Source: Verrucomicrobiota bacterium (lineage in GTDB: Bacteria; Verrucomicrobiota; Verrucomicrobiia; Opitutales; Opitutaceae). From it: DNA of 64,000 nucleotides. Position 1 is the stretch's first letter. Each line of letters starts with the position of its first letter. A program made the translations under genes and the position numbers. The stretch is from the NCBI GenBank assembly GCA_023432225.1, contig JAEYUW010000012.1:15875-79874 (forward strand). Reading direction: 5' to 3'. The notes under the pieces were generated by a model. The model searched no databases. It saw nothing but the letters and a program-made list of their open reading frames with translations, and had not been told where the DNA came from. Positions 7,910 through 15,566 of the stretch are shown piece after piece.

Positions 7910-9304
7910 ATGTCAGAAGCAATCTACGACTTGGTAGTCATCGGTGGCGGTCCGGCCGGTTACGCGGCGGCCATTCGTGCCGGGCAGCTCGGCAAGAAGG
8001 TCGCGTGCATCGAACTCGAGCGCGCCGGCGGCACGTGCCTCAACTGGGGCTGCATCCCGACGAAGGCCTTGCTGAAGAGCGCCGAGCTGTTCCGCACGAT
8101 CCAGAAGGCCGAGAGCTACGGCCTCAGCGTGCAAGGCGCGTCGTTTGATTTTCGCAAAGTCGTGGAGCGCTCGCGTGGCGTGTCGGCCCAGATGGCGAAG
8201 GGCATCGAGTTTCTCTTCCGCAAGAACAAGGTCGATTACTTCATCGGTCGCGGCCAGGTGACCGTGCCGGGCATGGTCGAGATCATCGAGGGCGAGAACA
8301 AAGGGAAATTTTTCCGCACGAAGAACATTCTTGTCGCGACCGGCCAGAAGCCGCGCGGCCTGCCCGGCCTGCCTGTCGACGGCACGCGCGTGATGACTTC
8401 CCGCGAAGCGCTCGCCGCGAAGGAACTTCCGAAATCGATCGCGATCATCGGTGCCGGCGCGATCGGCGTGGAATTCGCGTATTTCTTCAATGCCTTTGGT
8501 TCGAAGGTCACGCTGGTCGAGATGCTGCCGCAGATTCTCCCGGTCGAAGACGAGGAGGTCGCGAAGACGCTCGAGCGTAGCTTCACGAAACAAGGCATCG
8601 CGGTCCACACCGCGACGAAGAGCGAAAACATCCGCGTCGGCGACAAGAGCGTGAAGCTCGACCTCGTGAAGGACGGCGCGAAGACCGAGATCGAAGTCGA
8701 GACCGTGCTCGTCGCGATCGGCATCGTTTCCGCGATCGACGGCTTGTTCTCCTCGAAGGTGAAGGTCGAGACCGATCGCGGTTTCGTGAAGGTCGACGCC
8801 AATTATCAGACGAACGTCCCCGGCATCTACGCCGCCGGCGACATTCAGGGCCCGCCGTGGCTAGCGCACGTCGCGACGTTCCGCGCGGTCAACGCCGTCA
8901 ATGGCATGTTCGGCCACTCGAAGCCCAAGCAAGTCGACAAGTTCCCGGGCTGCACGTATTGCCAGCCGCAAGTCGCCAGCACCGGCCTGACCGAGAAGGC
9001 CTGCAAGGAAAAGGGTCTCGCCTACAAGATCGGCAAGTTCCCGTTCACCGCGGTCGGCAAGGCGGTCGCGTCGGGCGATTCCGAAGGCTTCGTGAAGGTC
9101 ATCAGCGAGGCTAAGACCGGCGAAATTCTCGGTGTGCACATCATCGGCAACGAAGCGACGGAGCTGATCGCCGAATACGGTCTCGCGATGAATCTCGAGG
9201 CGACGATCGACGAGATCCACCACACGATCCACGCGCACCCGACGCTCTCCGAAGCGCTCGGCGAAGCCGCGGCCGCGACGAACAACGAGGCGATTCACAT
9301 CTGA
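7910..9304 (+). CDS. lpdA: Dihydrolipoyl dehydrogenase (E3)
   Basis: A 464-aa flavoprotein that reoxidises dihydrolipoamide with NAD+ in 2-oxoacid dehydrogenase complexes and the glycine cleavage system. The FAD-binding GGGPAGYAAAIRAG is near residue 11, the redox-active disulfide is in GGTCLNWGCIPTKAL (C43, C48), a second Rossmann motif IIGAGAIGVEF is near 178, and the C-terminal HAHPTLSEAL (~441) provides the catalytic His-Glu pair. Length and all motifs are typical. It stands alone here, with no E1 or E2 genes adjacent, so it may serve several complexes. A terminator hairpin follows at 9338-9361. Confidence 0.95.
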   Translation: MSEAIYDLVVIGGGPAGYAAAIRAGQLGKKVACIELERAGGTCLNWGCIPTKALLKSAELFRTIQKAESYGLSVQGASFDFRKVVERSRGVSAQMAKGIEFLFRKNKVDYFIGRGQVTVPGMVEIIEGENKGKFFRTKNILVATGQKPRGLPGLPVDGTRVMTSREALAAKELPKSIAIIGAGAIGVEFAYFFNAFGSKVTLVEMLPQILPVEDEEVAKTLERSFTKQGIAVHTATKSENIRVGDKSVKLDLVKDGAKTEIEVETVLVAIGIVSAIDGLFSSKVKVETDRGFVKVDANYQTNVPGIYAAGDIQGPPWLAHVATFRAVNAVNGMFGHSKPKQVDKFPGCTYCQPQVASTGLTEKACKEKGLAYKIGKFPFTAVGKAVASGDSEGFVKVISEAKTGEILGVHIIGNEATELIAEYGLAMNLEATIDEIHHTIHAHPTLSEALGEAAAATNNEAIHI

Positions 9305-9337
9305 GCGCGTTGCGCGTCTTCTGAGTGTTGCCTCCCG

Positions 9338-9361
9338 GGCCGGCGCGATGCCGGCCTTTTT
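9338..9361 (+). terminator. Rho-independent terminator after lpdA
   Basis: Seven-base stem GGCCGGC/GCCGGCC with a GCGAT loop followed by TTTTT, starting about 33 bases after the lpdA stop. Confidence 0.85.
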
Positions 9362-9488
9362 GCTGCGTGCGCCCGGCGAGGCCGGCAGAAAAGCCGATCC
9401 GGACGGCCGAAACTTTCGCGGAACTCCGGCAAAGAAGCCCTTGTTCCGGGCGGCCAAACCCGCTTTACTCCGGAATGGAGGTGGCCCC

Positions 9489-9899
9489 ATGTCTGGTTCC
9501 CAGCAGCAGATCACCGCGATGGTTGTCGACGACGAGCGCTACTTTCGTCGTTTCGTCGGAGAGTTGTTGCACTCCCAAGGCATCGCGAAAGCCGTGGAGG
9601 CGCGCGACGGCAACGAGGCGCTTCAGATGTTCCCGGTGGTGAAGCCCAACCTGGTCATCCTCGATATCAACATGCCACGCAGTGACGGGTTCGAGGTGTT
9701 GCGCGGCATCCGCGCCCAGGCTCCGGCGGTGCCGGTGGTGATGCTGACCTCGATTGCGGACGAGGCGGTCGTCGAGAAATGCGTCGACGCGGGGGCGACC
9801 TACTTCATCCGCAAGGACGTGCCGGCGCAGGACCTCTCCCGGGAGTTGCGGGAGCTGCTGCACGAGTTCTCCGACGGCTCGGCGGCTCCGGAGTCATGA
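9489..9899 (+). CDS. CheY-like single-domain response regulator
   Basis: A 136-aa stand-alone receiver domain with no output domain. The acidic pair is D14/D15, the phospho-acceptor D59 (in VILDINMP), the switch Thr T87 (in MLTSI) and the conserved Lys K109 (in FIRKD). A GGAGG ribosome binding site (9477-9481) sits 8 bases before ATG 9489. The stop overlaps the next start (ATGA), so it is co-translated with the 62-aa protein and the GspE-type ATPase downstream. Context suggests it controls that ATPase or its pilus/secretion machine; this is inference. No histidine kinase lies nearby. Confidence 0.92.
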   Translation: MSGSQQQITAMVVDDERYFRRFVGELLHSQGIAKAVEARDGNEALQMFPVVKPNLVILDINMPRSDGFEVLRGIRAQAPAVPVVMLTSIADEAVVEKCVDAGATYFIRKDVPAQDLSRELRELLHEFSDGSAAPES

Positions 9900-10084
9900 G
9901 CGCCGCATCGCGAGACCGGCTGCGCTCGCTCGACGATTTTGTCGTGCGTTACGACCTGACCGCGATGTTGCGCGAGGCGCGCGCGGATTTCAGTCCGGAG
10001 CTGGGCTCGCAACGCCTGTTGAAACAAAGCGAGATCTCCGCCCGCTTCCGCAAGCGCCCGCGGCGGACGACTCCGGGAAAATGA
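9896..10084 (+). CDS. 62-aa protein of unknown function between receiver and GspE-type ATPase
   Basis: A short gene joined by four-base ATGA overlaps to both neighbours, which strongly supports translation. The sequence is charged: an N-terminal part with DDFVVRYDLTAMLREA, then SQRLLKQSEISARF, and a basic tail RKRPRRTTPGK. It has no membrane segment, signal peptide or cysteine. I do not recognise the family. Its position suggests an adaptor or regulator linking the receiver to the ATPase, but nothing in the sequence proves this. Two amphipathic helices (~10-25 and ~35-50) are likely. Confidence 0.75.
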   Translation: MSAASRDRLRSLDDFVVRYDLTAMLREARADFSPELGSQRLLKQSEISARFRKRPRRTTPGK

Positions 10085-11802
10085 CGCCCTTTGCGCAGTT
10101 CATCGACCTACTCCGGCGGATCGCACCGGAGCATCGCCGCCGGATCGACCAGCTGGCCGAGCAACACGAGGGGCAGCCGCTGGCGGTGATGCAGCAGGCG
10201 GTGGAGGGTGCGATCTGTTCGCAGACGCGGGCCTGCCAGCTCTGGGCGGACTGTTTGGGCGTGGCCCACGTCAATCCGCTCAACGTCGAGCTGCCGGTTG
10301 GCGAAGGTGTGCAGCTGCCAGCCGATGTCGCGCGCCGGGCGCGCGCGGTCGTGCTGACCGCGCTGCCGCATGCGGCAACGGTGGCGATGGCCGAGCCGAA
10401 GGACGAAAAGATCGTCGCCTCGCTGGCCAAGGTGTTGGGGCGCGAGATCAGTCCGGTCTTCGCGCATCCGGAGGAAATCGAAGCGATCCTGCACCTGCAT
10501 TTCGGTGCACCGGAGGACCTCGCCGGCTCCCTACAGCGGGTGTGCGACGCTCTGCCGACGCTCGCGGGCGGGCGCGAGATCCGCGATGCGCGCGACGTTG
10601 CCGAGTTGGTGCACGGCGAGGCGTTTGCGGATCTTTTCAACAGCATCCTGCTGACCGCATTCCGGCGCCGGGCCTCGGATATCCACCTCGAGAGCGCGGT
10701 GGATCAGTGCCGCGTGCGCATGCGCATCGACGGCGACATGGTGTCGATCCTGCAGTTGCCGCGCGTGGTCCACGACGCGCTGATCGTGCGGGTGAAGGTG
10801 CTTTGCCAGTTGGACGTGGCCCAAAAACGTCTGCCGCAGGACGGTGCCTTCGAGATCAACTTTGGCGGCGGGCGGCCGGCGTTCCGCGCGTCGACTTTGC
10901 CCGGGCTCTATGGCGAGAAGGCGGTGTTGCGGCTGCTCGGATCGCCGGGCAACCAGTCGCTGCCGCGGCTCGGCGCCTTGGGGTTGAGCGACTCGACACG
11001 CCAGGCGCTACGACGGGCGATTCTCCGGCCCAACGGCATCCTTTTCGTGTGCGGCCCGACAGGCAGCGGCAAGACGACCACGCTCTACTCCTGCCTCAGT
11101 GAGATCAATCGTCCCGATCTCAATCTCGTGACCATCGAGGATCCGGTCGAATACCGGCTGCCCGGCGCGGCGCAGCACCAAGTCAATACTCAGATCGGAC
11201 TGCGTTTCGCGGAAATCCTGCGCAGCGTGCTCCGACAAGACCCGGACGTGATTCTGGTCGGCGAGATCCGCGACCGTGAGACCGCCACCATCGCCACGGA
11301 GGCTGCCCTCACGGGGCACCTCGTGCTGAGTTCGTTGCACGCGAACGATTCCCTGCAGGCCATCACGCGCTTGATCGAGCTCGGCGTCGAGCCGCACCTC
11401 GTCGCACCGACCGTCGTGGGCGTGCTCTCGCAACGTCTCGTGCGACGGATTTGCCCGTCGTGCAAGGAACACTACACGGCAACGCCGGAGGAGCTCGCGC
11501 CGTATTTTTCCAATCCCGAAGCGATTCCGGTGACGTTATATAGTGGCCGCGGCTGTGCGCACTGCCACGGCACCGGCTTCCACGGTCGTGTGGGCGTGCA
11601 CGAAATGCTCGAAGTCTCGGAAGGCATGCGCGACCTGATCCTGGCGCGGGCGTCGCCGGTGCAGATGAAGACCGAAGCGGAACAAACCGGTTTTCGCGCG
11701 ATGCGTTACGACGGCTTGAAAAAGGCGTTGCTCGGCTGGACGACGCTCGAAGAAGTCGAGCGCAACACGCTGCCCGAGCTATCGCACACCGCGAGACGTT
11801 AA
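10081..11802 (+). CDS. GspE/PilB-type secretion or pilus assembly ATPase
   Basis: A 573-aa hexameric ATPase of the type II secretion/type IV pilus family. Residues ~1-150 match a GspE/MshE-type N-domain. The catalytic part starts near 190 (RRASDIHLESA), with Walker A GPTGSGKTTT at ~325, an Asp box around TIEDPVEYR (~345), Walker B ILVGEIRDRETA (~395) and a His box HLVLSSLHAND. A zinc-binding tetracysteine is formed by CPSC (~458) and CAHC (~493), the hallmark of the GspE/PilB branch rather than PilT. It overlaps the 62-aa gene by four bases. No other gsp or pil genes are in the window, so the machine it powers is unknown. Confidence 0.93.
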   Translation: MTPFAQFIDLLRRIAPEHRRRIDQLAEQHEGQPLAVMQQAVEGAICSQTRACQLWADCLGVAHVNPLNVELPVGEGVQLPADVARRARAVVLTALPHAATVAMAEPKDEKIVASLAKVLGREISPVFAHPEEIEAILHLHFGAPEDLAGSLQRVCDALPTLAGGREIRDARDVAELVHGEAFADLFNSILLTAFRRRASDIHLESAVDQCRVRMRIDGDMVSILQLPRVVHDALIVRVKVLCQLDVAQKRLPQDGAFEINFGGGRPAFRASTLPGLYGEKAVLRLLGSPGNQSLPRLGALGLSDSTRQALRRAILRPNGILFVCGPTGSGKTTTLYSCLSEINRPDLNLVTIEDPVEYRLPGAAQHQVNTQIGLRFAEILRSVLRQDPDVILVGEIRDRETATIATEAALTGHLVLSSLHANDSLQAITRLIELGVEPHLVAPTVVGVLSQRLVRRICPSCKEHYTATPEELAPYFSNPEAIPVTLYSGRGCAHCHGTGFHGRVGVHEMLEVSEGMRDLILARASPVQMKTEAEQTGFRAMRYDGLKKALLGWTTLEEVERNTLPELSHTARR

Positions 11803-12073
11803 GGGCAAAGCCGGCGAGTGCGGTCGCGGCGGGACAGGTTCGTCGGCGCCGGTTCAGTCCGTGGGAAGCGAGTTCGGTCCGCCTTCGCCGAGGCTTCGGC
11901 GGACATTTTTCAATCGCCTCGCGAGTCAGGCGTCCTGCGCAAAAGCTTCCACCAGGGCCCGAGGCTACGGCGAACAAGTCGGTCGGCCGCCTTCGCAGCC
12001 TCGTGCGGTCATCGTTTCAGCAGGACTGAGTGACTGAGCCACGCCACCTGCTGGCCGAAGCCTTGGCGAAGAC
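11803..12073. other. Non-coding stretch with partial palindromes
   Basis: No convincing gene. It contains an imperfect palindrome at 11877-11904 (GTCCGCC and GGCGGAC arms around CTTCGCCGAGGCTTC) and fragments of related sequence near 11970-11990 and 12054-12072 (CCGAAGCCTTGGCGAAG). These look like degraded copies of one repeat family. Confidence 0.6.
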
Positions 12074-12148
12074 TGGTGCGAGTGCCGGGAGTCGAACCCG
12101 GATCAATGGCTTCGGAGGCCACTACACTATCCATTGTGCTACACTCGC
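12074..12148 (-). tRNA. tRNA-Arg (anticodon CCG)
   Basis: On the minus strand the acceptor stem GCGAGTG pairs with CACTCGC, followed by A and an encoded CCA end. The D-stem is GCAC/GTGT, the anticodon stem GTGGC/GCCAT holds a CTCCGAA loop (anticodon CCG, reading CGG), and the T-arm contains GGTTCGACTCC. It lies downstream of dedA on the same strand. Confidence 0.95.
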
Positions 12149-12189
12149 AAAAAACGGTGCGCGCAGCATCCGGGCGCGCGCCGGTGAGT

Positions 12190-12849
12190 TCAAGCCGTTT
12201 TGCGTGAGCGCTGCCACTCGCGGATGAATTCCACGACCATCGGCACGACCGAGAGGATGATGATGGCGAGGATCACGAGTTTGAAATTCTTCTGCACGAA
12301 CGGCTGGTTGCCGAACAGGTAGCCCGCGTAGGTGAAGAAATAAATCCACGCGAAGCCGCCAATGACGTTGTAGGCGAGGAAACGCGCGTAGGTCATCTGG
12401 CCGACGCCGGCGACGAACGGCACGAACGTGCGCACGATCGGCACGAAGCGGGCGAGGATGATCGCGCGACCGCCGTAGCGCTCGAAAAACTCGTGGGCGC
12501 GCTCGAGGTGTTTTTTGCGCAGCCAGATCGAGTCCTCGCGCTTGAACACCGCCGGGCCGATCTTAGCGCCGATCCAGTAATTGACCGTGTCGCCGAGCAC
12601 GGCGGCGATGAAGAGCAGGAGCGCCATCGCGTGCACGTTGAGGCCGGTTTCGGGCTTGGCGCAGAACGCGCCGGCGGCGAACAACAGCGAGTCGCCGGGC
12701 AGGAACGGCATGATTACGAGACCGGTCTCCACAAAGATAATCGCGAAGATGATCGCGTAGGTCCACGTGCCGTAGGCGGCGATGATCTCCGCCAGGTGGC
12801 GGTCGATATGGATGATGAAATCGACGAGTTTCTTGGCCAGTTCGATCAT
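12190..12849 (-). CDS. DedA-family inner-membrane protein
   Basis: A 219-aa polytopic membrane protein of the DedA/VTT (SNARE-associated) family; members act in envelope integrity and some recycle undecaprenyl phosphate or other lipids. Family motifs are visible: an FVETGLVIMPFLPGDSLLFAAG block (~39-60), LGDTVNYWIG (~85), and the arginine motif ARFVPIVRTFVPFVAG (~130-146). Hydrophobic segments span about 30-60, 70-95, 140-165 and 185-205. The length is typical. The small basic protein gene lies upstream on the same strand but is separated by a terminator (12868-12899). Confidence 0.92.
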   Translation of the reverse strand: MIELAKKLVDFIIHIDRHLAEIIAAYGTWTYAIIFAIIFVETGLVIMPFLPGDSLLFAAGAFCAKPETGLNVHAMALLLFIAAVLGDTVNYWIGAKIGPAVFKREDSIWLRKKHLERAHEFFERYGGRAIILARFVPIVRTFVPFVAGVGQMTYARFLAYNVIGGFAWIYFFTYAGYLFGNQPFVQKNFKLVILAIIILSVVPMVVEFIREWQRSRKTA

Positions 12850-12867
12850 GAGAGCGGATCGGGTAAG

Positions 12868-12899
12868 AAAAAGGGCAGGTCGCGAACGAGCCTGCCCTT
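12868..12899 (-). terminator. Rho-independent terminator of the small basic protein gene
   Basis: Nine-base stem AAGGGCAGG/CCTGCCCTT with an 11-base loop. Read on the minus strand it is followed by a T-rich run (complement of the A run 12868-12872), about 22 bases past the stop at 12921. Confidence 0.8.
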
Positions 12900-12920
12900 A
12901 GGAATAAAGTGAGGTGTGGA

Positions 12921-13076
12921 TCAAACGTCCGGCTTCGTCTTGCGGAGACCCTGCACGCGATCGCCTTCCTTCCACTGGCCGCGCTTCTTCAGGATGGCGA
13001 CGCGCTCGAAGCGCTTGAGAACGTTGCGCTTCACGACGAGGCCGCCGGAAGACTTGAGGCTGTTGTGCTGGGACAT
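12921..13076 (-). CDS. Small basic protein of the Verrucomicrobia/Chlamydiae type
   Basis: A 51-aa, very basic protein beginning MSQHNSLKSSGGLVVKRNV and ending KTKPDV, with a K/R-rich middle (KRFERVAILKKRGQW). From memory it matches the small, highly conserved basic family restricted to Verrucomicrobia, Chlamydiae and relatives, thought possibly to bind rRNA. It has its own terminator. The size and charge would also fit a ribosome-associated protein. The function is not established; the family call comes from the N-terminus, length and charge pattern. Confidence 0.8.
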   Translation of the reverse strand: MSQHNSLKSSGGLVVKRNVLKRFERVAILKKRGQWKEGDRVQGLRKTKPDV

Positions 13077-13090
13077 GGTAAGTGGGTCGT

Positions 13091-13429
13091 TTAAGGTGAT
13101 TTCGACTTTGGAAAGGGGTCATGGCTAGAGTTGGCCATAGCCCATGACAAGTATTTTTCGCTCACGCTTTCAGCACTCACTTCGATCCACTGCGGCGTGC
13201 GATAGGGGTGCCGTGCGTGCACCCAGGCGCTGAGGGCCGAGGTGTTGGCCGGCAGGCACTTAAACCACAGGCGAAACTCCTCCGCGCGCTCGAGTTTGCC
13301 CTCGTGATGGTAGAACGACGTGATTGGCCCGTCGATTTGGGTGCACGCCGCGAGCCGCGCTTCCACCGCGCCGCGCGCCAAGCGCTCGGCGTCTTCGCGT
13401 TTCTCGATGGTGGTCCAAGCGATGATCAC
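13091..13429 (-). CDS. cutA: CutA-like divalent-cation tolerance protein
   Basis: A ~112-aa protein matching the CutA fold, a trimeric ferredoxin-like protein linked to copper and divalent-cation tolerance. Recognisable are the N-terminal strand VIIAWTTIEKREDAERLA, the LAACTQIDGPITSFYHHEGK segment and the C-terminal EFRLWFKCLP and HPYRTPQWIEV, equivalent to the E-W/KT and HPY-P motifs of CutA. No ATG fits; GTG at 13429 gives the usual ~112 residues, and a longer start upstream is possible. It is divergent from rpoZ. Confidence 0.85.
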   Translation of the reverse strand: MIIAWTTIEKREDAERLARGAVEARLAACTQIDGPITSFYHHEGKLERAEEFRLWFKCLPANTSALSAWVHARHPYRTPQWIEVSAESVSEKYLSWAMANSSHDPFPKSKSP

Positions 13430-13535
13430 GGCGGCGAGTTTCGCTGGAACGGCCTCGACCGCAAAACGAAAACGCCTCGTTTGCGCGGTGCTCTGGCGGA
13501 ACGCGTGGCGGGGCCGCGGCGTAAAGATTTCCCCC

Positions 13536-13563
13536 TTGACGCTGGGAGGACGTGACGTAGGTC
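13536..13563 (+). promoter_or_regulatory. Possible sigma70-type promoter for rpoZ
   Basis: TTGACG at 13536-13541 matches a -35 box; TAGGTC at 13558-13563 is a poor -10 at 16-base spacing. It lies 23 bases before the rpoZ ATG. Weak evidence. Confidence 0.3.
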
Positions 13564-13586
13564 TCTCCCTTCCCAATTTCCAAACC

Positions 13587-13787
13587 ATGAGAGACGAATA
13601 CATCAAGGACGCCCAAAAGGTTATCCAGGACCCGAATATCCTGATCAACGTGGTGTCGCGCCGCGTGAAGCAGCTGCGCCGGGGTAGCCGTCCGCTCGTG
13701 GAGTCGCTCGAAAAGCTGAGCCCCGAAGACATCGCCCTGCGCGAAATCATCGAAGGCAAGATCAGCTACGAAGTGACGCACGCCTAA
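13587..13787 (+). CDS. rpoZ: RNA polymerase omega subunit
   Basis: A 66-aa protein with the layout of omega: an N-terminal segment (EYIKDAQKVIQDPNILINVV), then the central helix SRRVKQLRRGSRPLVE, in which the conserved R-x-x-Q-L-x-x-G-x-x-P pattern of omega is clear, and a C-terminal SPEDIALREIIEGKISYE matching the A-L-x-E-I-x-x-G-K-I end. Omega helps assemble and stabilise RNA polymerase. ATG 13587 fits the family start. A strong terminator follows at 13815-13840, so it is a single-gene unit. Confidence 0.9.
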   Translation: MRDEYIKDAQKVIQDPNILINVVSRRVKQLRRGSRPLVESLEKLSPEDIALREIIEGKISYEVTHA

Positions 13788-13814
13788 GCCCCTCGAGGCT
13801 CCTCGTTCCGGTCG

Positions 13815-13840
13815 AAGCGCGGCATCTCGCCGCGCTTTTT
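13815..13840 (+). terminator. Rho-independent terminator after rpoZ
   Basis: Perfect eight-base stem AGCGCGGC/GCCGCGCT with an ATCTC loop followed by TTTTTT, 28 bases after the rpoZ stop. Confidence 0.9.
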
Positions 13841-13976
13841 TATTTTTCACCGCGCGGCAGCGACGTCCTCGAGACTTTCGCAGCCGTGTGCACCATTGTC
13901 TGTCATCCTTCCCGCCCGCGCGGCTTCGTGTCTCGCCAAGGCTGCGCTAAATCCTTTTCGTAACACCTCTCCCGTC

Positions 13977-14447
13977 ATGGCCGCCAAAGCCCACGACTCC
14001 ACCCGTTTCACTGAGCTGCGCAATCCGAAGGCGCTGCGGGATTTTTTCATTCACGATAAATTCGAGGCGGGCGTGAAACTCGTCGGCACCGAGGTGAAGT
14101 CCATCCGCGCCGGCAAAGCCCAGATCACGGATGCCTTTTGCCGCGTCGAGAAGGGCGAGGTCTGGCTCTACGGCGCTTACATCGAGGAGTATTCGCACGG
14201 CGGCCTCTCGCAACACGCCCCGCGCCGTCCGCGCAAACTGCTGCTCAAGGTGAACGAGATTCGCAAACTCCAGCAGGCCGTCGAAACCGGCGGACGCGCG
14301 ATTGTGGCGCTGCGCATGTATTTCAAGGAAGCCCTCGTGAAGGTCGAGATCGCGACTGCGAGCGGCAAGAAGCAGTTCGACAAGCGCGAGGACATCAAGA
14401 AGCGCGAACAAAACCTCGAGGCGCGCCGCGCGTTGCGCCGACGCTGA
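13977..14447 (+). CDS. smpB: SsrA-binding protein
   Basis: A 156-aa tmRNA-binding protein of trans-translation, which rescues stalled ribosomes and tags their products. Typical features: NPKALRDFFIHDKFEAGV near the start, the G-T-E-V-K-S-I-R-A-G-K motif (~38-48), YIEEYSHG (~70), the H-x-P-x-R-x-R-K-L-L-L motif (HAPRRPRKLLL ~82-92) and a basic C-terminal tail (KREDIKKREQNLEARRALRRR region) that enters the decoding centre. Length is standard. thrB starts six bases after its stop, so the two are probably co-transcribed. The tmRNA gene itself was not found in this window. Confidence 0.96.
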   Translation: MAAKAHDSTRFTELRNPKALRDFFIHDKFEAGVKLVGTEVKSIRAGKAQITDAFCRVEKGEVWLYGAYIEEYSHGGLSQHAPRRPRKLLLKVNEIRKLQQAVETGGRAIVALRMYFKEALVKVEIATASGKKQFDKREDIKKREQNLEARRALRRR

Positions 14448-14453
14448 TCTTTC

Positions 14454-15410
14454 ATGAAAAAGAGGCCGACCCCACGCCGACCGAAAACGACCACCCGCAG
14501 TCCCCTGCAGTCCGTCACCGTTCGCGTGCCGGGCAGCACGTCGAATCTCGGCGCTGGCTTCGACACGCTCGGCATGGCCGTGGCCCTCTACAATGACGTG
14601 ACGCTGCGCCGCACGCGTGAGACGGGCGTGCACGCCGCGACGCCGGATGCGATTGCGGGCGTGGACATGGCGAGCGAGGCGGCCGCGTGGTTCTTCGCGC
14701 GCGCCGGGGTGGAGGAGTTTGGTTTTTCGTTCGTTGTTCGCGGCGACGTCCCGATGTCGCGCGGTCTCGGCTCGAGCGTGACGCTCCGCGCCGGCATCGT
14801 CGCCGGGCTCAACGAGCTGAGCGGCGCCGGGCTCGACAAGGACGACCTCGCCGAACTGGTCACGAAACTCGAAGGCCATCCCGACAACGCCACGCCCGCC
14901 GTCCTCGGTGGCTTCTGCGTCGGTCGCACGGATCCGAATCGCGGTGTGTTGACCGGGGTCGTGCGCCGTGCGATCGGCAAGGAACTCGTGTTCGTCGTTG
15001 TCTCGCCCTCGCAGGAACTCGAGACGAAGAAGGCCCGCGGCATCTTGCCGAAGGAGATCCCGTATTTCGACGCCGTGCGCAGCATCAACAGCGCGAGCTA
15101 CGTCGTGGCGGCGTTCATTTCGGGCGAATACGACCGTCTCACCCACGCCGTCGCTGATTTCATGCACGAGCCGTATCGCTTGCCGCTGATTCCGGGAGCG
15201 CGCGATGCGATCCAGGCGGGCGTCGCCTCCGGCGCCTTGACCGGCTGGCTGAGCGGCAGCGGCTCAAGCGTGATGTGCGTGACGCGACCCGCGAAAGCCG
15301 CCCGCGTGGCGCGGGCGATGGTGGCGGCGTTTGCCGACGCGAAAGTGCCGAGTCGCGTCTTCCGCCTGCACGCGGACAATGAAGGTCTGCGCATCGTCGC
15401 GCGAGGGTAG
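14454..15410 (+). CDS. thrB: Homoserine kinase
   Basis: A 318-aa GHMP-family kinase that phosphorylates L-homoserine, the step before threonine synthase. The N-terminal PGSTSNLGAGFDTLGMAVAL (~28-47) is the family signature, the ATP-binding glycine loop PMSRGLGSSVTLRAG lies near 100-114, and EGHPDNATPAVLGG (~141-154) is the substrate-binding motif. The C-terminal GWLSGSGSSVMC completes the fold. It belongs to a threonine cluster with lysC (16335) and thrC (17761). The stop TAG abuts a type B palindromic element starting at 15411. Confidence 0.95.
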   Translation: MKKRPTPRRPKTTTRSPLQSVTVRVPGSTSNLGAGFDTLGMAVALYNDVTLRRTRETGVHAATPDAIAGVDMASEAAAWFFARAGVEEFGFSFVVRGDVPMSRGLGSSVTLRAGIVAGLNELSGAGLDKDDLAELVTKLEGHPDNATPAVLGGFCVGRTDPNRGVLTGVVRRAIGKELVFVVVSPSQELETKKARGILPKEIPYFDAVRSINSASYVVAAFISGEYDRLTHAVADFMHEPYRLPLIPGARDAIQAGVASGALTGWLSGSGSSVMCVTRPAKAARVARAMVAAFADAKVPSRVFRLHADNEGLRIVARG

Positions 15411-15468
15411 GTAGCGCAGGCATCTCGCCTGCATGGCTCGGAGAAAGCAGGCGAGACGCCTGCGCTAC
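15411..15468. repeat. Type B palindromic element (GCAGGCG family)
   Basis: Starts GTAGCGCAGGCATCTCGCC immediately after the thrB stop and ends GGCGAGACGCCTGCGCTAC; the arms are near-perfect inverted repeats. It is the second copy of the element at 6192-6245. Confidence 0.85.
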
Positions 15469-15566
15469 TTTCGTTGCTGTCAGGCCAAATCCCACGCGCA
15501 CCAGACCGTTAAAACGTTGACCGCCTCTCGCGCGCCCGGGCAAGCTCGGCCGACCGCTCTGGGCCG

